From: Candidatus Brocadiaceae bacterium
GTDB lineage: Bacteria; Planctomycetota; Brocadiia; SM23-32
Assembly: GCA_003567495.1 (NCBI GenBank)
Contig: PWZK01000105.1
Span: forward strand, 1 to 5,621
Direction of reading: 5' to 3'
Length of the DNA: 5,621 nucleotides
The position numbers and the translations under genes were made by a program. Below, piece by piece: positions 1 to 5,602 of the stretch; position 1 is the first letter of the stretch; every line of letters begins with the position of its first letter. The notes beneath the pieces were generated by a model that was not told where the DNA came from, did not search any database, and saw nothing but the letters and a program-made list of their open reading frames with translations.

Positions 1-528
1 CCCGGCAAAAGGTTTCGGCAGAACCAGCTCGTCCCAGCTGTTAAATTCCCAGCTTTTACTGACAGCAACACCTATCGGATATACGGGAGCGCCGGTGCGG
101 CGTGAAGGAAGTATGAATCCGGGCTGCACCCTGTATTTCGGGCCGCGAGGGCCGTCCGGTGTTATGGCGCAGCTCAGGCCTGCGGCTATGTTTTCAGTAA
201 GCTCCCTGATCATACGCAGGCTCCCACGTGTTGTCGAACCGCGCACCGCACGCAAACCGTAGCGTTCCATAATATGCGCGACATATTCGCCGTCCTTGTG
301 CTCGCTTACCGGTACGCATACAGGGTATCCCCGAAATATACAGAGCATAGGTAAAAGATATCGGTGCCAGAAGGTTGTAATGCATGCATATTCTTTCTTT
401 GCAATAGAGCAAAGCACACCCTCGCTATCCTCAATGGAAACCTTCCAGGTAGATGACAGCATGCTTAAAAATATATCGCCCGCCATCGCGGCAACGTGAA
501 ATTGCAACCTTTTTTTTATAATCGGCAT
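1..528 (-). CDS. DUF374 family lysophospholipid acyltransferase-like protein, partial (C-terminus beyond window)
   Basis: The minus frame is open from an ATG at 526-528 to the window edge, giving 176 residues without a stop. A GAGG Shine-Dalgarno site lies 8 nt upstream, which supports this start. Visible motifs are FWHR (residues 53-56), SEHKDGE (75-81), RGSTTRGS (96-103), PDGPRGP (124-130) and a PIGVAV strand (151-156). These are the conserved blocks of DUF374, a branch of the LpxL/PlsC-like acyltransferase superfamily in which the SxHxDG block takes the place of the usual HX4D motif. Known members are annotated as membrane-associated and linked to lipid A or phospholipid acylation, but their substrate is mostly unproven. 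The N-terminal stretch around residues 13-28 is hydrophobic and could associate with the membrane. Family members are about 210-230 residues, so roughly 40-50 residues are missing off the left edge. Family assignment is firm; the substrate is inferred. Confidence 0.88.
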   Translation of the reverse strand, partial: MPIIKKRLQFHVAAMAGDIFLSMLSSTWKVSIEDSEGVLCSIAKKEYACITTFWHRYLLPMLCIFRGYPVCVPVSEHKDGEYVAHIMERYGLRAVRGSTTRGSLRMIRELTENIAAGLSCAITPDGPRGPKYRVQPGFILPSRRTGAPVYPIGVAVSKSWEFNSWDELVLPKPFAG

Positions 529-627
529 ATCCAAAGCCTCAAAAAAGCGGCGATCATCCGGGGCTTTACTCCGCGCAAGTATTCAGCAAACCAAGTTGTA
601 TATGTCCAGTGAACCACGTCTTCCCCT

Positions 628-683
628 GGAACGCGGACGTCTCGTCCGCACTAACAGCATGCGGGCGGGGACGCCCGCGTTCC
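628..683. repeat. Tandem double-hairpin element with related arms
   Basis: Two perfect 7-bp hairpins stand side by side. GCGGACG (633-639) pairs with CGTCCGC (643-649) across a 3-nt loop, and GCGGGCG (661-667) pairs with CGCCCGC (672-678) across a 4-nt loop. An 11-nt spacer separates them. The outer arms 628-640 and 671-683 also match as an inverted repeat (12 of 13), so the element could fold as two small hairpins or one large cruciform. There is no T-tract on either side, so it does not look like an ordinary terminator. It lies just beyond the 3' end of the DUF362 stub. It is probably an intergenic dispersed repeat; its function is unknown. Confidence 0.7.
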
Positions 684-715
684 CGGCAACGGCAAAAGAC
701 GAACGGCATACGGCA
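684..715. repeat. Short imperfect ACGGCA repeats
   Basis: The hexamer ACGGCA occurs at 689-694, 703-708 and 710-715, with the variant GGCA at 685-688 just before. Spacing is irregular (14 and 7 nt). The array sits between the double hairpin and the end of the DUF362 stub. It looks like low-complexity intergenic repeat DNA; no function is assigned. Confidence 0.45.
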
Positions 716-726
716 AACGACTTTAT

Positions 727-882
727 TTAGGGTTTGACTTCTTCTGGTTTCAGGTGATTGGGGTTTTCCGGTTCCCCCATGTGCAGTTTGATCGCAACTT
801 CCTCATTTTTAAAAGGAATATTGGAAGCTATGTTTTCTAAGAAAGCCTCATTTAAATCAGTGGAAAATAATATCTCTTCCAT
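727..882 (-). pseudogene. N-terminal stub of a DUF362 (Fe-S center) protein
   Basis: A minus-strand frame of 51 codons begins with ATG at 880-882, preceded at close spacing by a strong AAGGGGG Shine-Dalgarno site. The product contains VAIKLHMGEPENPNHLKPE (residues 29-47). This matches the N-terminal block of DUF362 proteins, which usually reads like A(I/L)K(L/V)H(M/F)GE followed by N..(Y/H)L(K/R)PE. Complete DUF362 proteins of this type are several hundred residues and carry 4Fe-4S cysteine motifs further on. This copy stops with TAA four residues after that block and has none of the cysteines. Beyond the stop, the minus strand runs into ACGGCA repeats and the double hairpin, with no sign of the rest of the gene in any frame. 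A deletion or rearrangement that removed the 3' part is the simplest reading. A real 51-residue protein is possible but less likely. Confidence 0.65.
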
Positions 883-936
883 TTTAAACCCCCTTGCTTT
901 ATGTCGTTTAAATTCGCCTTTTCCCCCACTGGATGC

Positions 937-965
937 ATTATATGGGCAAAAGCGATATAGTTCAA
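937..965 (-). promoter_or_regulatory. Sigma70-type promoter of the DUF362 stub
   Basis: Read on the minus strand, TTGAAC (960-965) is followed by a 17-nt spacer and a perfect TATAAT (937-942). The predicted transcript would begin about 45-50 nt before the ATG at 882 and include its Shine-Dalgarno site. The perfect -10 box, optimal spacing and correct orientation make this the best promoter candidate in the window. It shows that the truncated gene kept its 5' control region. There is no experimental support. Confidence 0.55.
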
Positions 966-1176
966 GCTGATCAAAACGTTTTTCCTGGTAATCAGCGGGT
1001 CCTCAGGCAACTTTGAAACCCCTTTTCAGCGTTCTTTTTACGGATATCTTCTTGATGAAAACGGGAAAATAGCGTATGATTTACCCCCGATGGAGCTTTG
1101 GCCTCATATCTCAAGCATTTACAGTAACCCCCTGGCCGGTTTTTTCTGTTATTTTCAGGAAAATTGCACTAATTAA
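961..1176 (+). other. Unassigned intergenic stretch with a start-less open frame
   Basis: The gap between the DUF362 stub and the malic enzyme gene (883-1193) is about 310 nt. Apart from the minus-strand promoter near its left end, its only notable content is a plus-strand frame open for 71 codons between TAG (958-960) and TAA (1174-1176). It has no start codon near its beginning and no ribosome binding site. The translation has a protein-like section (YGYLLDENGKIAYDLPPMEL, residues 27-46 of the frame), but I recognise no family. It may be a remnant of a decayed gene or a chance open frame. It overlaps the -35 side of the DUF362 promoter, which argues against a working gene. Confidence 0.2.
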
Positions 1177-1193
1177 AATAACGGGAGTGTAAG

Positions 1194-2462
1194 ATGGATT
1201 TGAAGGAAAGAGCATTAAATTACCATGCCGGCGAGCGACCGGGCAAAACCGCTATCACCAGCACAAAACCGTGTCGAACGGCGGACGACCTGAGCCTTGC
1301 ATACACGCCGGGAGTTGCAGAACCAGTGATAGAGATAGGCAGATGCAAGCAGGCGGCCTACGACTACACCAACAAGGGGAATCTGGTTGCGGTGGTAAGC
1401 AACGGGACTGCAATTCTCGGGCTTGGGAACCGTGGTGCTGCGGCCTCAAAGCCGGTCATGGAAGGGAAGGCCGTGCTTTTTAAAAAATTTGCGGACGTGG
1501 ATGTCTTTGATCTGGAAATCGATACCGAAGATCCTGAGAAGTTGATTGATACGGTAAAGCTTCTGGAACCTTCGTTCGGGGGAATAAATTTAGAAGATAT
1601 CAGGGCGCCCGAGTGTTTTCGTATAGAAAAGGAGCTGAAAAGCAAGATGAACATACCCGTCTTTCACGACGATCAGCACGGCACTGCAATTGTTTCGGGC
1701 GCAGGGTTGCTGAACGCGGTGGAACTCGCAGAGAAGAAGCTTTCTGAGATAAAAGTCGTATTTAACGGAGCGGGTGCGGCCGGGATATCCTGCGCGCGGC
1801 TTTTTGTGAGAATGGGCGTGAAAAAAGACAATGTACTTATGTGTGACAGCAAAGGGGTGATCCATAAGGGGAGGTCCGGCCTTGGGCCGGAAAAAACAGA
1901 GTTCATCCGGGACACCCGCCTGCGGTCTTTAAAAGACGCCATGCGTGGGGCGGATGTTTTTGTAGGTGTTTCGGTCAAAAACGTTGTTTCTCCCGAAATG
2001 CTGGAAACAATGGCAAAGAATCCGATAGTATTCGCCATGTCAAATCCCGATCCTGAGATACCTTATGATACAGCGGTAGAAACGCGCCCCGATATCATCA
2101 TGGCCACCGGACGAAGCGACTACCCCAACCAGGTAAACAACGTGCTGGGGTTCCCTTTTATCTTCAGGGGGGCACTGGATGTCAGGGCAAGTGATATTAC
2201 CGAAGGCATGAAAGTGGCGGCCGCAAGGGCGCTGGCGACTCTTGCAAAAGAAACCGTGGAAGATACGGTAAAGGAGGCTTACAATAACACAGGCTTTTCT
2301 TTCGGAAGGGAATACATTATTCCAAAGGCTTTTGACCCGCGGGTTATAGAATGGGTGGCCCCAGCCGTAGCGGAAGCCGCAATGACGGAAGGCGTAGCGG
2401 GCAATCCGATAACGGACCGGGAGGCCTACGTGAAACAGCTGAGAGACCGTATGGAGAAATAA
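1194..2462 (+). CDS. NAD(P)-dependent malic enzyme (oxaloacetate-decarboxylating), short form
   Basis: This 422-residue cytoplasmic enzyme oxidatively decarboxylates malate to pyruvate and CO2, producing NADH or NADPH and linking the C4 acid pool to pyruvate. The N-terminal malic domain (about 15-150) has SLAYTPGVA with the expected catalytic Tyr37, [13 protein letters not shown] with catalytic Lys92, and metal ligands in NLEDIRAPE (Glu134, Asp135) and HDDQHGTA (Asp160). The C-terminal NAD-binding domain has the GAGAAG nucleotide loop (192-197), an Asp at 218 near the end of the second strand, SNPDPEI (283-289) and the conserved Asn pair at 315-316. The length fits the stand-alone bacterial form (the YtsJ or N-terminal MaeB type) without the phosphotransacetylase-like domain of E. 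coli MaeB. The start is supported by GGGAG 6 nt before the ATG. Cofactor preference cannot be read with confidence from sequence. The stop codon overlaps a palindrome, suggesting a single-gene transcript. Confidence 0.96.
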   Translation: MDLKERALNYHAGERPGKTAITSTKPCRTADDLSLAYTPGVAEPVIEIGRCKQAAYDYTNKGNLVAVVSNGTAILGLGNRGAAASKPVMEGKAVLFKKFADVDVFDLEIDTEDPEKLIDTVKLLEPSFGGINLEDIRAPECFRIEKELKSKMNIPVFHDDQHGTAIVSGAGLLNAVELAEKKLSEIKVVFNGAGAAGISCARLFVRMGVKKDNVLMCDSKGVIHKGRSGLGPEKTEFIRDTRLRSLKDAMRGADVFVGVSVKNVVSPEMLETMAKNPIVFAMSNPDPEIPYDTAVETRPDIIMATGRSDYPNQVNNVLGFPFIFRGALDVRASDITEGMKVAAARALATLAKETVEDTVKEAYNNTGFSFGREYIIPKAFDPRVIEWVAPAVAEAAMTEGVAGNPITDREAYVKQLRDRMEK

Positions 2463-2483
2463 GCGGGCTAGCCCGCTTATTTC
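2461..2483 (+). terminator. Palindromic terminator-like hairpin at the malic enzyme stop
   Basis: AAGCGGGCT (2461-2469) and AGCCCGCTT (2470-2478) form a perfect 18-nt palindrome whose first two bases are the last two of the TAA stop. It is followed by ATTT, a weak U-tract. A GC-rich stem immediately after a stop codon fits an intrinsic terminator, although the absent loop sequence and short T-run make it a weak one. Its right part continues directly into the dispersed repeat shared with 5484-5526. Confidence 0.45.
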
Positions 2484-2514
2484 ACGCGTTTCCAGCCTGC
2501 CTGCAGCAGGCAGG
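2472..2514. repeat. Dispersed intergenic repeat, copy 1
   Basis: These 43 bases match 5484-5526 with a single difference (T2477 versus A5489), in the same orientation. The unit has a CCCGC(T/A)TATTTCACGCG part and ends in a hairpin sequence, CCTGCCTGC-A-GCAGGCAGG (2496-2514), whose 9-nt arms are perfectly complementary. It lies between malic enzyme and dtd. Near-identity over 43 nt at two separate intergenic sites indicates a repeat family, not chance. Confidence 0.85.
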
Positions 2515-2517
2515 TAA

Positions 2518-2537
2518 ATCGCCGTTTTTGAGGCTTT
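2518..2537 (+). repeat. Leader-like repeat shared with the DUF374 gene's 5' region
   Basis: ATCGCCGTTTTTGAGGCTTT here matches the reverse strand at 532-553, allowing a one-base C gap and one extra T. At the DUF374 gene this sequence includes the GAGG ribosome binding site just before the ATG. Here no start codon follows closely, and the nearest gene, dtd, starts about 109 nt further on. The shared core could be part of a wider intergenic repeat or a duplicated leader. Confidence 0.45.
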
Positions 2538-2645
2538 AATACAGAGTGTGATTTTCAAAAGCTACAAAATGTGCTTGTAAGATTTGACATAACAGTCGTT
2601 TATATTGAAACTTTGTCGTTGGTTTATGAAATATGCGGGCTAGAG

Positions 2646-3098
2646 ATGAGAGCGATAATACAGAGGGTAAGTGAAGCGAGCGTGAGCGTTAAAACAATGG
2701 GGGTCTGTGAAAGTATAGGCCCGGGGTTTGCCGTGCTGCTTGGTATTGGGAAATCAGACACGACGGAAGGTTGCGAATATATCGCCCGCAAACTTGTCGG
2801 TCTGCGTGTGTTTGAAGACTCTGACGATAAAATGAATCTTTCATTGTCTGATATCGACGGTGAGGTGTTGCTTGTATCGCAGTTTACACTCTACGGGGAC
2901 TGCAGAAAGGGAAGGCGGCCATCTTTTACTGCGGCTGGACGGCCCGAAACCGCAGAAAAACTTTACGAACATACCGCCGGGCTGATAAGAAAAAAAGGTA
3001 TTACGGTAAAAAGCGGCATGTTCCGGCAGAAAATGCAGGTGAAAATTATTAACGAAGGGCCGGTAACTTTGCTGCTTGACAGTGAGAAAAAGTTTTGA
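2646..3098 (+). CDS. dtd: D-aminoacyl-tRNA deacylase (DTD)
   Basis: This 150-residue cytoplasmic enzyme hydrolyses D-aminoacyl-tRNA, and glycine mischarged on tRNA(Ala), releasing free tRNA and keeping D-amino acids out of proteins. It matches the DTD family along its whole length: N-terminal MRAIIQRVSEASVSV, GPGFAVLLGI (25-34), KLVGLRVFED (49-58), the SQFTL active-site motif (78-82), and the NxGPVT motif (136-141) whose Gly-Pro helps reject L-aminoacyl substrates. The common GxFGAxM section before the last strand reads GMFRQKM (124-130), a modest variation. The ATG at 2646 was chosen because homology starts exactly there. A frame extending upstream to a GTG at 2571 adds 25 residues unlike any DTD. 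The Shine-Dalgarno site is weak at best. A TTGACA at 2584-2589 has no -10 box at proper spacing, so the promoter is unclear. A 34-codon stub follows 26 nt downstream in the same direction. Confidence 0.95.
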   Translation: MRAIIQRVSEASVSVKTMGVCESIGPGFAVLLGIGKSDTTEGCEYIARKLVGLRVFEDSDDKMNLSLSDIDGEVLLVSQFTLYGDCRKGRRPSFTAAGRPETAEKLYEHTAGLIRKKGITVKSGMFRQKMQVKIINEGPVTLLLDSEKKF

Positions 3099-3124
3099 TG
3101 CTTACTTGAGTGGAGAAAAACAGT

Positions 3125-3229
3125 ATGGACGACGCGAAGCGGATACTGCCGGATGGTGAATTTTCAATTGATGAAGATGAGTTTGGTAAGATAGTCAGCA
3201 GGCGAACCGCAGTACCAGTTTATCGCTGA
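3125..3229 (+). pseudogene. N-terminal stub resembling anthranilate synthase component I (TrpE)
   Basis: ATG at 3125 is preceded by GGAG (3112-3115, 9-nt spacing) and begins a frame of 34 codons ending at TGA (3227-3229). The residues EFGKIVSRRTAVPVYR (19-34) resemble the first conserved block of TrpE-type chorismate-binding enzymes, typically EF..L....NVVPVYRE followed by the TPV segment that helps bind tryptophan. The frame ends exactly after VPVYR, and nothing TrpE-like follows in any frame. Complete TrpE is about 500 residues, so this would be only the beginning of a truncated gene. The stub starts 26 nt after dtd and could be cotranscribed with it. Similarity over some 16 residues is suggestive only; a genuine small protein or a coincidence remains possible. 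Confidence 0.45.
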
Positions 3230-3260
3230 AGCGCCCGGTGAATGGAAAGATGCTGTGGCC

Positions 3261-3281
3261 TCCGCTTTTTTCACGCGTTCC
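3261..3281. repeat. Degenerate third copy of the dispersed repeat
   Basis: TCCGCTTTTTTCACGCGTTC here resembles CCCGCTTATTTCACGCGTTTC at 2472-2492 and its partner at 5484-5504, with a few substitutions and one missing T. The decamer TTCACGCGTT is identical in all three (2481-2490, 3270-3279, 5493-5502). The following CTGCGCCTGCCTG only loosely recalls the hairpin half. It sits just downstream of the TrpE-like stub. Confidence 0.5.
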
Positions 3282-3346
3282 TGGTGTGTCTGCGCCTGCC
3301 TGTAGCGTTTACGGCGCAGACAACAACGACGGCCAACGGCTGTCCA

Positions 3347-3376
3347 CAGATTTCGCAGATTATACGGATTAATCTG
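3347..3376. repeat. 9-bp periodic CAGATT repeat with inverted arm
   Basis: CAGATT (3347-3352), CAGATT (3356-3361) and CGGATT (3365-3370) recur every 9 nt. CAGATTA (3356-3362) is also complementary to TAATCTG (3370-3376) across a 7-nt loop. The TAA stop of the AGE-family remnant on the minus strand (3369-3371) lies inside this element. It marks the convergence zone between the plus- and minus-strand genes. Confidence 0.55.
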
Positions 3377-3920
3377 TATTTTCCAAAAACCAGCACAGCC
3401 ACTGCATGCGGGGGTGGTGGAAAAAACTCTTCCAAAGGGTGCCCTTCAGTGGCACTGAAACGGATCCGCCCCTGTGCAGGTAACCAAACCACTCCCCGTA
3501 CTCGCGATCTGAAAAATGTTCTTCACTCCATTTATATACCTTATGGTGCATGCTGGCATATTTTTCTTTTCCCGTCAGACGATGCGCCAGCAGGGTTGCA
3601 ATAACCGCCTCATTGTGCGGCCACCAGAATTTCATGTCGTGCCAGTATTCCTGCACCGGTTTTCCGAAAACATCCCGGTAGTAGTAAATACCGCCATATT
3701 CTTCGTCCCAGCCCCGTTCCATCATCCATTCGAGCATATCGCAGCCGAGTCGTATGAGACTGGCATCGCTGCGAACTTTTCCTTCCAGCATTATGAACCA
3801 TGCCGCCTCGATGGCATGCCCGGGGTTGAGCATCCGGCCATCGAAATGGTCGATTATGCTTCCGTCGGCAGCGGTATTTTCCATCACGCAACCGATATCA
3901 GGCTTTACCCTTCGGTCAAT
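3369..3920 (-). pseudogene. C-terminal half of an N-acylglucosamine 2-epimerase (AGE) family protein
   Basis: The minus frame from about 3920 to the stop at 3369-3371 encodes the C-terminal half of an AGE/cellobiose 2-epimerase-type (alpha/alpha)6-barrel. Family landmarks are ENTAADG, then GRMLNPGHAIEAAWF with the conserved His, DEEYGGIYY, KFWWPHNEA, and KGTLWKSFFHHPRMQ near the end. These enzymes epimerise sugars at C2, and complete ones are about 390-410 residues. Only about 184 codons are open here, bounded upstream by TAG (3921-3923), and the N-terminal half of the barrel is absent. Immediately upstream is the end of the thioredoxin-fold gene, so there is no room for the missing part. GTG (3885-3887) or ATG (3882-3884) could start translation but lacks a Shine-Dalgarno site, and half a barrel should not fold into an active enzyme. 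A 5' deletion is the likely cause. The C-terminus looks nearly complete. Confidence 0.85.
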
Positions 3921-3938
3921 CTATAAGTGGTTGATAAA

Positions 3939-4532
3939 TCAGGTATTATCAAGCACTATATCGCAAGCCTCCGGCGGCATCCAGTGTGCGTCTTTCCCCG
4001 ACCATTTAACATTGCACCCTATCGGGTTTGTCAGCGGAACTGAAACCGGTTTGCCGGAGGTAAGCTCTTCGAGCACCCGGTCCAGATCGTTTACCTTGAT
4101 CTTTTCCGAATCCTTTGGATTATCCACTCCTCGTCCGGTATAAACCAGCTTGCGCTCCTGATCGAAAACGTAAAAATGCGGGGTTCGAAGGGCGCCGTAG
4201 GCATATGCGACTTCCTGAGATTTATCACGGAGGTAGACCCACGGGAATTGTTTTTCCGCCATGCGTGATACCATTGAGTCAAAGTCATCCTCCGGATGAG
4301 TTTCTTTACTATTGGCATTGATCCCCACAAACCCGACCCCTTTAGCAGAATATTTTTCCGCTGTTTTTCTGGTCACTTCATCGGACCCTCGCACAGCCGG
4401 ACAGTGATTGCAGGTAAAGAAAACAACGAGGTATTCGGCGTCGTCAAAATCCTTGAGCGAATACGTCTTTCCATCTGTCGCAGGGAGTGAAAAATCCGCT
4501 GCCTGCCGACCTAATTCGAGAGTAAATACCAT
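3939..4532 (-). CDS. Thioredoxin-fold protein (AhpC/TSA-redoxin type, CNHC motif)
   Basis: This 197-residue protein has the thioredoxin-like redoxin fold: [18 protein letters not shown] (12-29), a redox motif CNHC in [10 protein letters not shown] (Cys41, Cys44), [11 protein letters not shown] (65-75), EDDFDSM (81-87), [19 protein letters not shown] (96-114), the cis-Pro segment TPHFYVFD (117-124), LVYTGR (129-134) and the family's C-terminal GCNVKW (172-177). It belongs to a widespread group of stand-alone CNHC redoxins with no proven substrate. No signal peptide is visible, so a cytoplasmic thiol reductase or peroxidase-like role is inferred. The ATG at 4530-4532 is preferred because GGAGG lies 8 nt upstream and homology begins there. 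An upstream in-frame extension to 4652 overlaps the J-domain gene and is not expected. The gene lies 67 nt after the J-domain gene on the same strand and may be cotranscribed with it. It ends 18 nt before the AGE remnant. Confidence 0.9.
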   Translation of the reverse strand: MVFTLELGRQAADFSLPATDGKTYSLKDFDDAEYLVVFFTCNHCPAVRGSDEVTRKTAEKYSAKGVGFVGINANSKETHPEDDFDSMVSRMAEKQFPWVYLRDKSQEVAYAYGALRTPHFYVFDQERKLVYTGRGVDNPKDSEKIKVNDLDRVLEELTSGKPVSVPLTNPIGCNVKWSGKDAHWMPPEACDIVLDNT

Positions 4533-4599
4533 CTGTGATACCTCCGGTAGTTTAAGAATCTCTTCTTTTTCTCCGTGATACGGCAAATATACGGTCTTA

Positions 4600-5439
4600 T
4601 TATTCTTCAGAATCGAAAGGGTCTTTTTGAGGCGGTTCCATCCCGAGTTCATACCTTATTATGGCAGTGCCCTTCAGCGCGGGTTGAAGCTTCAGAGCTC
4701 TGCGAAGCATCTGTTCCGCTTTCTTATTTTCATTTCGGCGCAGATGGACTTCGGCTATTTTTTTCCATATGAACGCTTCTTCATTACGGTCGATTTCAAA
4801 CTCGAGCATACGTTCATAGCATGCAATTTCCTCTTCGGTATTCTTCGCTTTGAGCGGTAATTTGCGGCTATACAGTTTCTGGAGCCTTAGCTCAATTTCA
4901 TCAAAGAAGTATCGTCGCCGGGGCGGCTCCTTTTCAAGGCGATAGAGTTCTTCATACAGATCGGCCGCTTCGCTGTCGCGCTCTGCTTCTTCCAGCTGTT
5001 CCGCGACCAAAAAGAGGCAATCCAGATAATCCCGTTGCCCGAGATGTTCTTTGAGGTCGAATCCCTCCGTCTCCATTCTGTCGTAAATCTTCAGCGCTTC
5101 AGTTCCACTGGAGTCAAGCAGATGCTCCAGCAGGGCCTGAGCACGCATTTGCGCGGTTCTCTCCTTGCTTTCGCTTTCCTTCTGCCGGTAACGTTCGGGA
5201 CGGTTGCTGAGCAAAACGTCGTATCTTGCCCTTTCGCGCTTGTTGCTCAATACCCGGTAAGCTGCCATAACATGCTTAAGCATCGCCTCCGATTTTTTTA
5301 AAGCGCCCGGATTGTTGTCGGGGTGGTAAAGCTTGGCCAATCTGCGAAACGCACGTTTGATATCTTCCTCGGATGCGCTCCGGTCAACTTCAAGCAATTC
5401 GTAATAGTTTGTTTTTTCCAGTTCTTTGGTAGGCATCAT
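4600..5439 (-). CDS. J-domain (DnaJ-like) co-chaperone with helical TPR-like tail
   Basis: This 279-residue protein begins with a J-domain (about 11-76): [20 protein letters not shown], the HPD signature (39-41) needed to stimulate DnaK ATPase, and a final helix ending RARYDVLL. It lacks the Gly/Phe-rich linker, CxxCxGxG zinc repeats and C-terminal domains of canonical DnaJ, so it is a class C J-protein and not dnaJ itself. Residues 80-279 are charged and mostly helical. The section from about 203 to 257 ([11 protein letters not shown], then [32 protein letters not shown]) reads like one or two TPR units, perhaps for client binding. There is no signal peptide or membrane segment. Two ATGs stand in tandem (5437-5439 and 5434-5436); neither has a good Shine-Dalgarno site, and the J-domain fits either. 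The region upstream is repeat-rich. Function is probably delivery of specific clients to DnaK; the client is unknown. Confidence 0.9.
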   Translation of the reverse strand: MMPTKELEKTNYYELLEVDRSASEEDIKRAFRRLAKLYHPDNNPGALKKSEAMLKHVMAAYRVLSNKRERARYDVLLSNRPERYRQKESESKERTAQMRAQALLEHLLDSSGTEALKIYDRMETEGFDLKEHLGQRDYLDCLFLVAEQLEEAERDSEAADLYEELYRLEKEPPRRRYFFDEIELRLQKLYSRKLPLKAKNTEEEIACYERMLEFEIDRNEEAFIWKKIAEVHLRRNENKKAEQMLRRALKLQPALKGTAIIRYELGMEPPQKDPFDSEE

Positions 5440-5483
5440 ATTGGTTCTAAAAAAGCGGCAAGTATTTCAGTGAACAGCGTTAA

Positions 5484-5526
5484 CCCGCATATTTCACGCG
5501 TTTCCAGCCTGCCTGCAGCAGGCAGG
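5484..5526. repeat. Dispersed intergenic repeat, copy 2
   Basis: This is the partner of 2472-2514, with 42 of 43 bases identical and in the same orientation. It includes the hairpin CCTGCCTGC-A-GCAGGCAGG at 5508-5526. Here it lies upstream of the minus-strand J-domain gene, and its last base is shared with the nested inverted repeat that follows. Confidence 0.85.
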
Positions 5527-5602
5527 CGGTGCAGCTGCGCGAAAGGCAAGCGCCGCTGTATTCATATACGCGAAGCGCAGCCTGACAAAGCAGATGCACC
5601 GC
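5526..5602. repeat. Nested inverted repeat (long imperfect hairpin)
   Basis: The contiguous left arm GCGGTGCA (5526-5533) plus GCTGCGC (5534-5540) is complementary to GCGCAGC (5575-5581) and, after a 13-nt bulge, TGCACCGC (5595-5602). The whole could fold as a bulged 15-bp stem with a loop of about 34 nt. No ORF or known RNA family is recognised. It could be a structured RNA, a cruciform or another intergenic repeat. The rest of the right end (5603-5621) shows nothing further. Confidence 0.5.

Noticed and set aside
1152..1179. TTTTCA and TAAAAT as a promoter for malic enzyme.
   Set aside because: The -10 box would be only about 14 nt from the ATG, leaving almost no room for a transcript with the ribosome binding site; the -35 match is poor.
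2472..2514. CRISPR-type repeat.
   Set aside because: The copies are about 3 kb apart, with no regular spacers and no cas genes.
2040..2558. Long minus-strand frame of 172 codons opposite malic enzyme.
   Set aside because: It is antisense to a clearly conserved gene, has no recognisable domain, and is explained as a shadow frame.
2584..2606. TTGACA with TATATT as a promoter for dtd.
   Set aside because: The spacer is only 11 nt, far from the usual 16-18.
2571..2645. Upstream extension of dtd to a GTG at 2571.
   Set aside because: The 25 extra residues do not resemble DTD proteins, while the family N-terminus MRAIIQRV starts exactly at 2646.
3921..3941. Possible redoxin-AGE fusion through recoded TGA and TAG codons, since both reading frames agree.
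   Set aside because: The AGE part lacks its N-terminal half, two different stops would need recoding, and no selenocysteine or pyrrolysine signal is visible. A deletion junction is simpler.
4533..4652. Longer start for the redoxin gene, 40 codons upstream.
   Set aside because: It would overlap the J-domain gene, and a strong GGAGG site sits before the internal ATG at 4532.
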